Of a stretch of DNA of 5,926 nt, positions 4,821 through 5,926 are shown in pieces. Location of the stretch: assembly GCA_002321395.1 (NCBI GenBank), contig DCMK01000033.1, positions 1 to 5,926 of the forward strand. The letters are read 5' to 3'. Position 1 is the first letter of the stretch. Each line of letters begins with the position of its first letter. The notes beneath the pieces were generated by a model. The model worked only from the letters and a program-made list of their open reading frames with translations, was not told the DNA's origin and did no database searches. The stretch comes from Caryophanales bacterium UBA1624. Its GTDB lineage: Bacteria > Bacillota_I > Bacilli_A > RFN20 > CAG-826. The position numbers and the translations under genes were made by a program.

Positions 4821-5926
4821 CTACTTTTTCATATCGTTGACTCTTCGGACCGATTTGGCCGGCAGAGGCAGGATCATCGCGTCATAGGGGGCAAAATCCT
4901 GAGAAGAGATATAGCTGAGCCCGGAGCGGACCAGAATCTCAAGCGGGCCCCATCCCTGAATGTCGTTAGCGATGATGGGTTTGTGGTATTTGAAGAGCTT
5001 CTCGACCAAGGTGTGGAGTTTGGCGCGGATGCGGGCGTCCATCTCGGCCCCGGACCCGGCGTTCCCGAACCCGCAGGCGAAGTAATCGAACAAACCGTAA
5101 GCGCTCGATGGCAGGGAAAGCTCGGCTTTTTCCAAAAGCAAAGCAACCTCAAAACCCTTCGCTTTGATGTGGGTGATGTCGTCGTTGACAGAATCCGGGT
5201 TCCCAGGATCCATGTGAGCGCGGATGTCATCCTCGCTGAAGCAGAGGACGAGGTTGGCGTCTTTGGCTTTGGCGATATGGGGGAAGACGGAAAGCAGGAA
5301 GGCTTTTTCCTCCACGCGGACCGGGAAGAAGAGCTTTTCACCCGGGGAGAGCCTTTCGTTGACGAAAAGGGGGATCATGTTGCGGGCAACGGTGGTGAAC
5401 AGCTCGCGGTCATCCTGGGTGCGGGTGGCGTAGTCCTTCAGCTCATCCATGGAGTCGAAATAAGTGTCCTTGGGGCTGGCTTTCCCAAAATAGCCGATTG
5501 CCTTCCCTTCGCCGATGGAATAGATCGGGCGGAAGGAATAGGCAAGCTTCTTTTCGTTGATGATGCGCTCGACCTCGGTGCGATAGCTGGATTCGTCCAG
5601 CAAGGAACGGTTCTCTTTGCCTTTCTCATACCACACGACCGCTTGGTTTTCCTCGAAGGCGATTTCGGCCATCTTCCGGGCACGGGCGATCAAATTGGCG
5701 GAATCATCGGGATAGCGGTAATGCTCAATCGCCCCGCAATGGCACTCGATTTGCCCCGCCAAGGCATTGATGAGCAAGAAGCGGTTGACGGCGGTCAATC
5801 CCCGCCGGGCCAAAAACACCGCCTTGGGGCGCTCCGCGATCTTCGTATCCGCGAGCATCAGCTCATTCCCGGAGCACATGATGAGAAAACTGCCTTTCTC
5901 CAAAAGGGGAGAGAGGACGTTTTTCA
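4821..5926 (-). CDS. Degenerate GGDEF-EAL domain protein (probable catalytically inactive), C-terminal 367 residues; 5' end outside window
   Basis: The frame is open from the right edge to TAG at 4823-4821. Residues below count from the first full codon (5924). Seen: SGNEL at 18-22 aligns with the GGDEF loop; CGAIEHYRYPDD (63-74) followed by a helix and AVVWYE (95-100) resembles the SxGIAxYPxDG...AK...Y tail of that domain. FRPIYSIGEGKAIGY (131-145) then matches the EAL opening (YQPI...G...G.E.L.R), LVLCFSEDD (225-233) the ELTE strand, AKGFEVALLLEKAEL (255-269) the GF.IALDDFG strand, and KPIIANDIQGWG (315-326) plus SSQDFAPYDAMILPLP (340-355) the AEGVE and QG...P segments. Almost every metal- and substrate-binding residue of EAL (the E of EAL, the N of the NVS strand, DD, the Lys, E of EGVE) is replaced. 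Known: degenerate pairs act as nucleotide receptors or protein-binding modules. Inference: inactive regulator. An in-frame TTG (5903) and ATG (5879) exist, but the fold continues upstream of both, so the true start lies outside. Confidence 0.62.
   Translation of the reverse strand, partial: KNVLSPLLEKGSFLIMCSGNELMLADTKIAERPKAVFLARRGLTAVNRFLLINALAGQIECHCGAIEHYRYPDDSANLIARARKMAEIAFEENQAVVWYEKGKENRSLLDESSYRTEVERIINEKKLAYSFRPIYSIGEGKAIGYFGKASPKDTYFDSMDELKDYATRTQDDRELFTTVARNMIPLFVNERLSPGEKLFFPVRVEEKAFLLSVFPHIAKAKDANLVLCFSEDDIRAHMDPGNPDSVNDDITHIKAKGFEVALLLEKAELSLPSSAYGLFDYFACGFGNAGSGAEMDARIRAKLHTLVEKLFKYHKPIIANDIQGWGPLEILVRSGLSYISSQDFAPYDAMILPLPAKSVRRVNDMKK

Noticed and set aside
4813..4824. Inverted repeat GTAGTTTACTAC at the end of the degenerate GGDEF-EAL gene
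   Set aside because: Five-base arms with a two-base loop cannot form a useful hairpin, there is no T tract, and it overlaps the stop codon; chance is likely.
4228..4887. Plus-strand open frame of 219 codons
   Set aside because: It is antisense to proS and to the end of the next gene; it crosses the gene boundary and has no supporting motif.
5879..5903. Internal TTG (5903) or ATG (5879) as start of the degenerate GGDEF-EAL gene
   Set aside because: The frame remains open to the window edge, no ribosome site precedes the TTG, and starting there would cut into the GGDEF-like domain.
1..5926. CRISPR array, insertion sequence, phage or defence system
   Set aside because: No spaced repeats, transposase or integrase motifs, terminal inverted repeats or known defence domains were seen on either strand.

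Overview
The window reads as ordinary chromosomal DNA of a bacterium using the standard genetic code: genes end in TAA, TGA and TAG, and proS ends in TGA exactly where its family ends. Base composition is moderate to GC-rich, and the tRNA gene encodes its own CCA end. An archaeal/eukaryote-type prolyl-tRNA synthetase without the bacterial editing insert, a GH106/GH2-like glycoside hydrolase and a degenerate GGDEF-EAL protein together suggest an uncultured, carbohydrate-using, possibly gut-associated Bacillota-type organism. That placement is inference with low to moderate confidence.

Layout. Bases 1-1058 (minus) hold the first 352 codons of a glycoside hydrolase that runs off the left edge. 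Bases 1059-1224 are a short intergenic stretch with that gene's ribosome binding site and the intrinsic terminator of the next transcript. Bases 1225-1317 (minus) are a tRNA-Ser(GCU) gene with a -10 box just upstream. Bases 1318-1547 are a 230-base, pyrimidine-rich (plus strand) spacer between the divergent tRNA gene and a plus-strand Na+/phosphate cotransporter gene (1548-3284) that carries a PhoU-like C-terminal domain. A strong 13-bp hairpin at 3288-3318 separates this gene from the convergent minus-strand proS (3334-4785). Upstream of proS, in the same direction and only 35 bases away, is the 3' part of a gene (4821-5926, off the right edge) whose product looks like a GGDEF-EAL protein that has lost nearly all catalytic signature residues.

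How the genes relate. There is no obvious single pathway. The degenerate GGDEF-EAL gene and proS are probably co-transcribed and share the terminator at 3288-3318. The transporter is a self-contained phosphate uptake/regulation unit. The tRNA and the hydrolase are separate transcription units. I found no CRISPR array, insertion sequence, phage gene, toxin-antitoxin pair or defence system, and no clear evidence of a novel multi-gene system. The most interesting item is the degenerate GGDEF-EAL protein.
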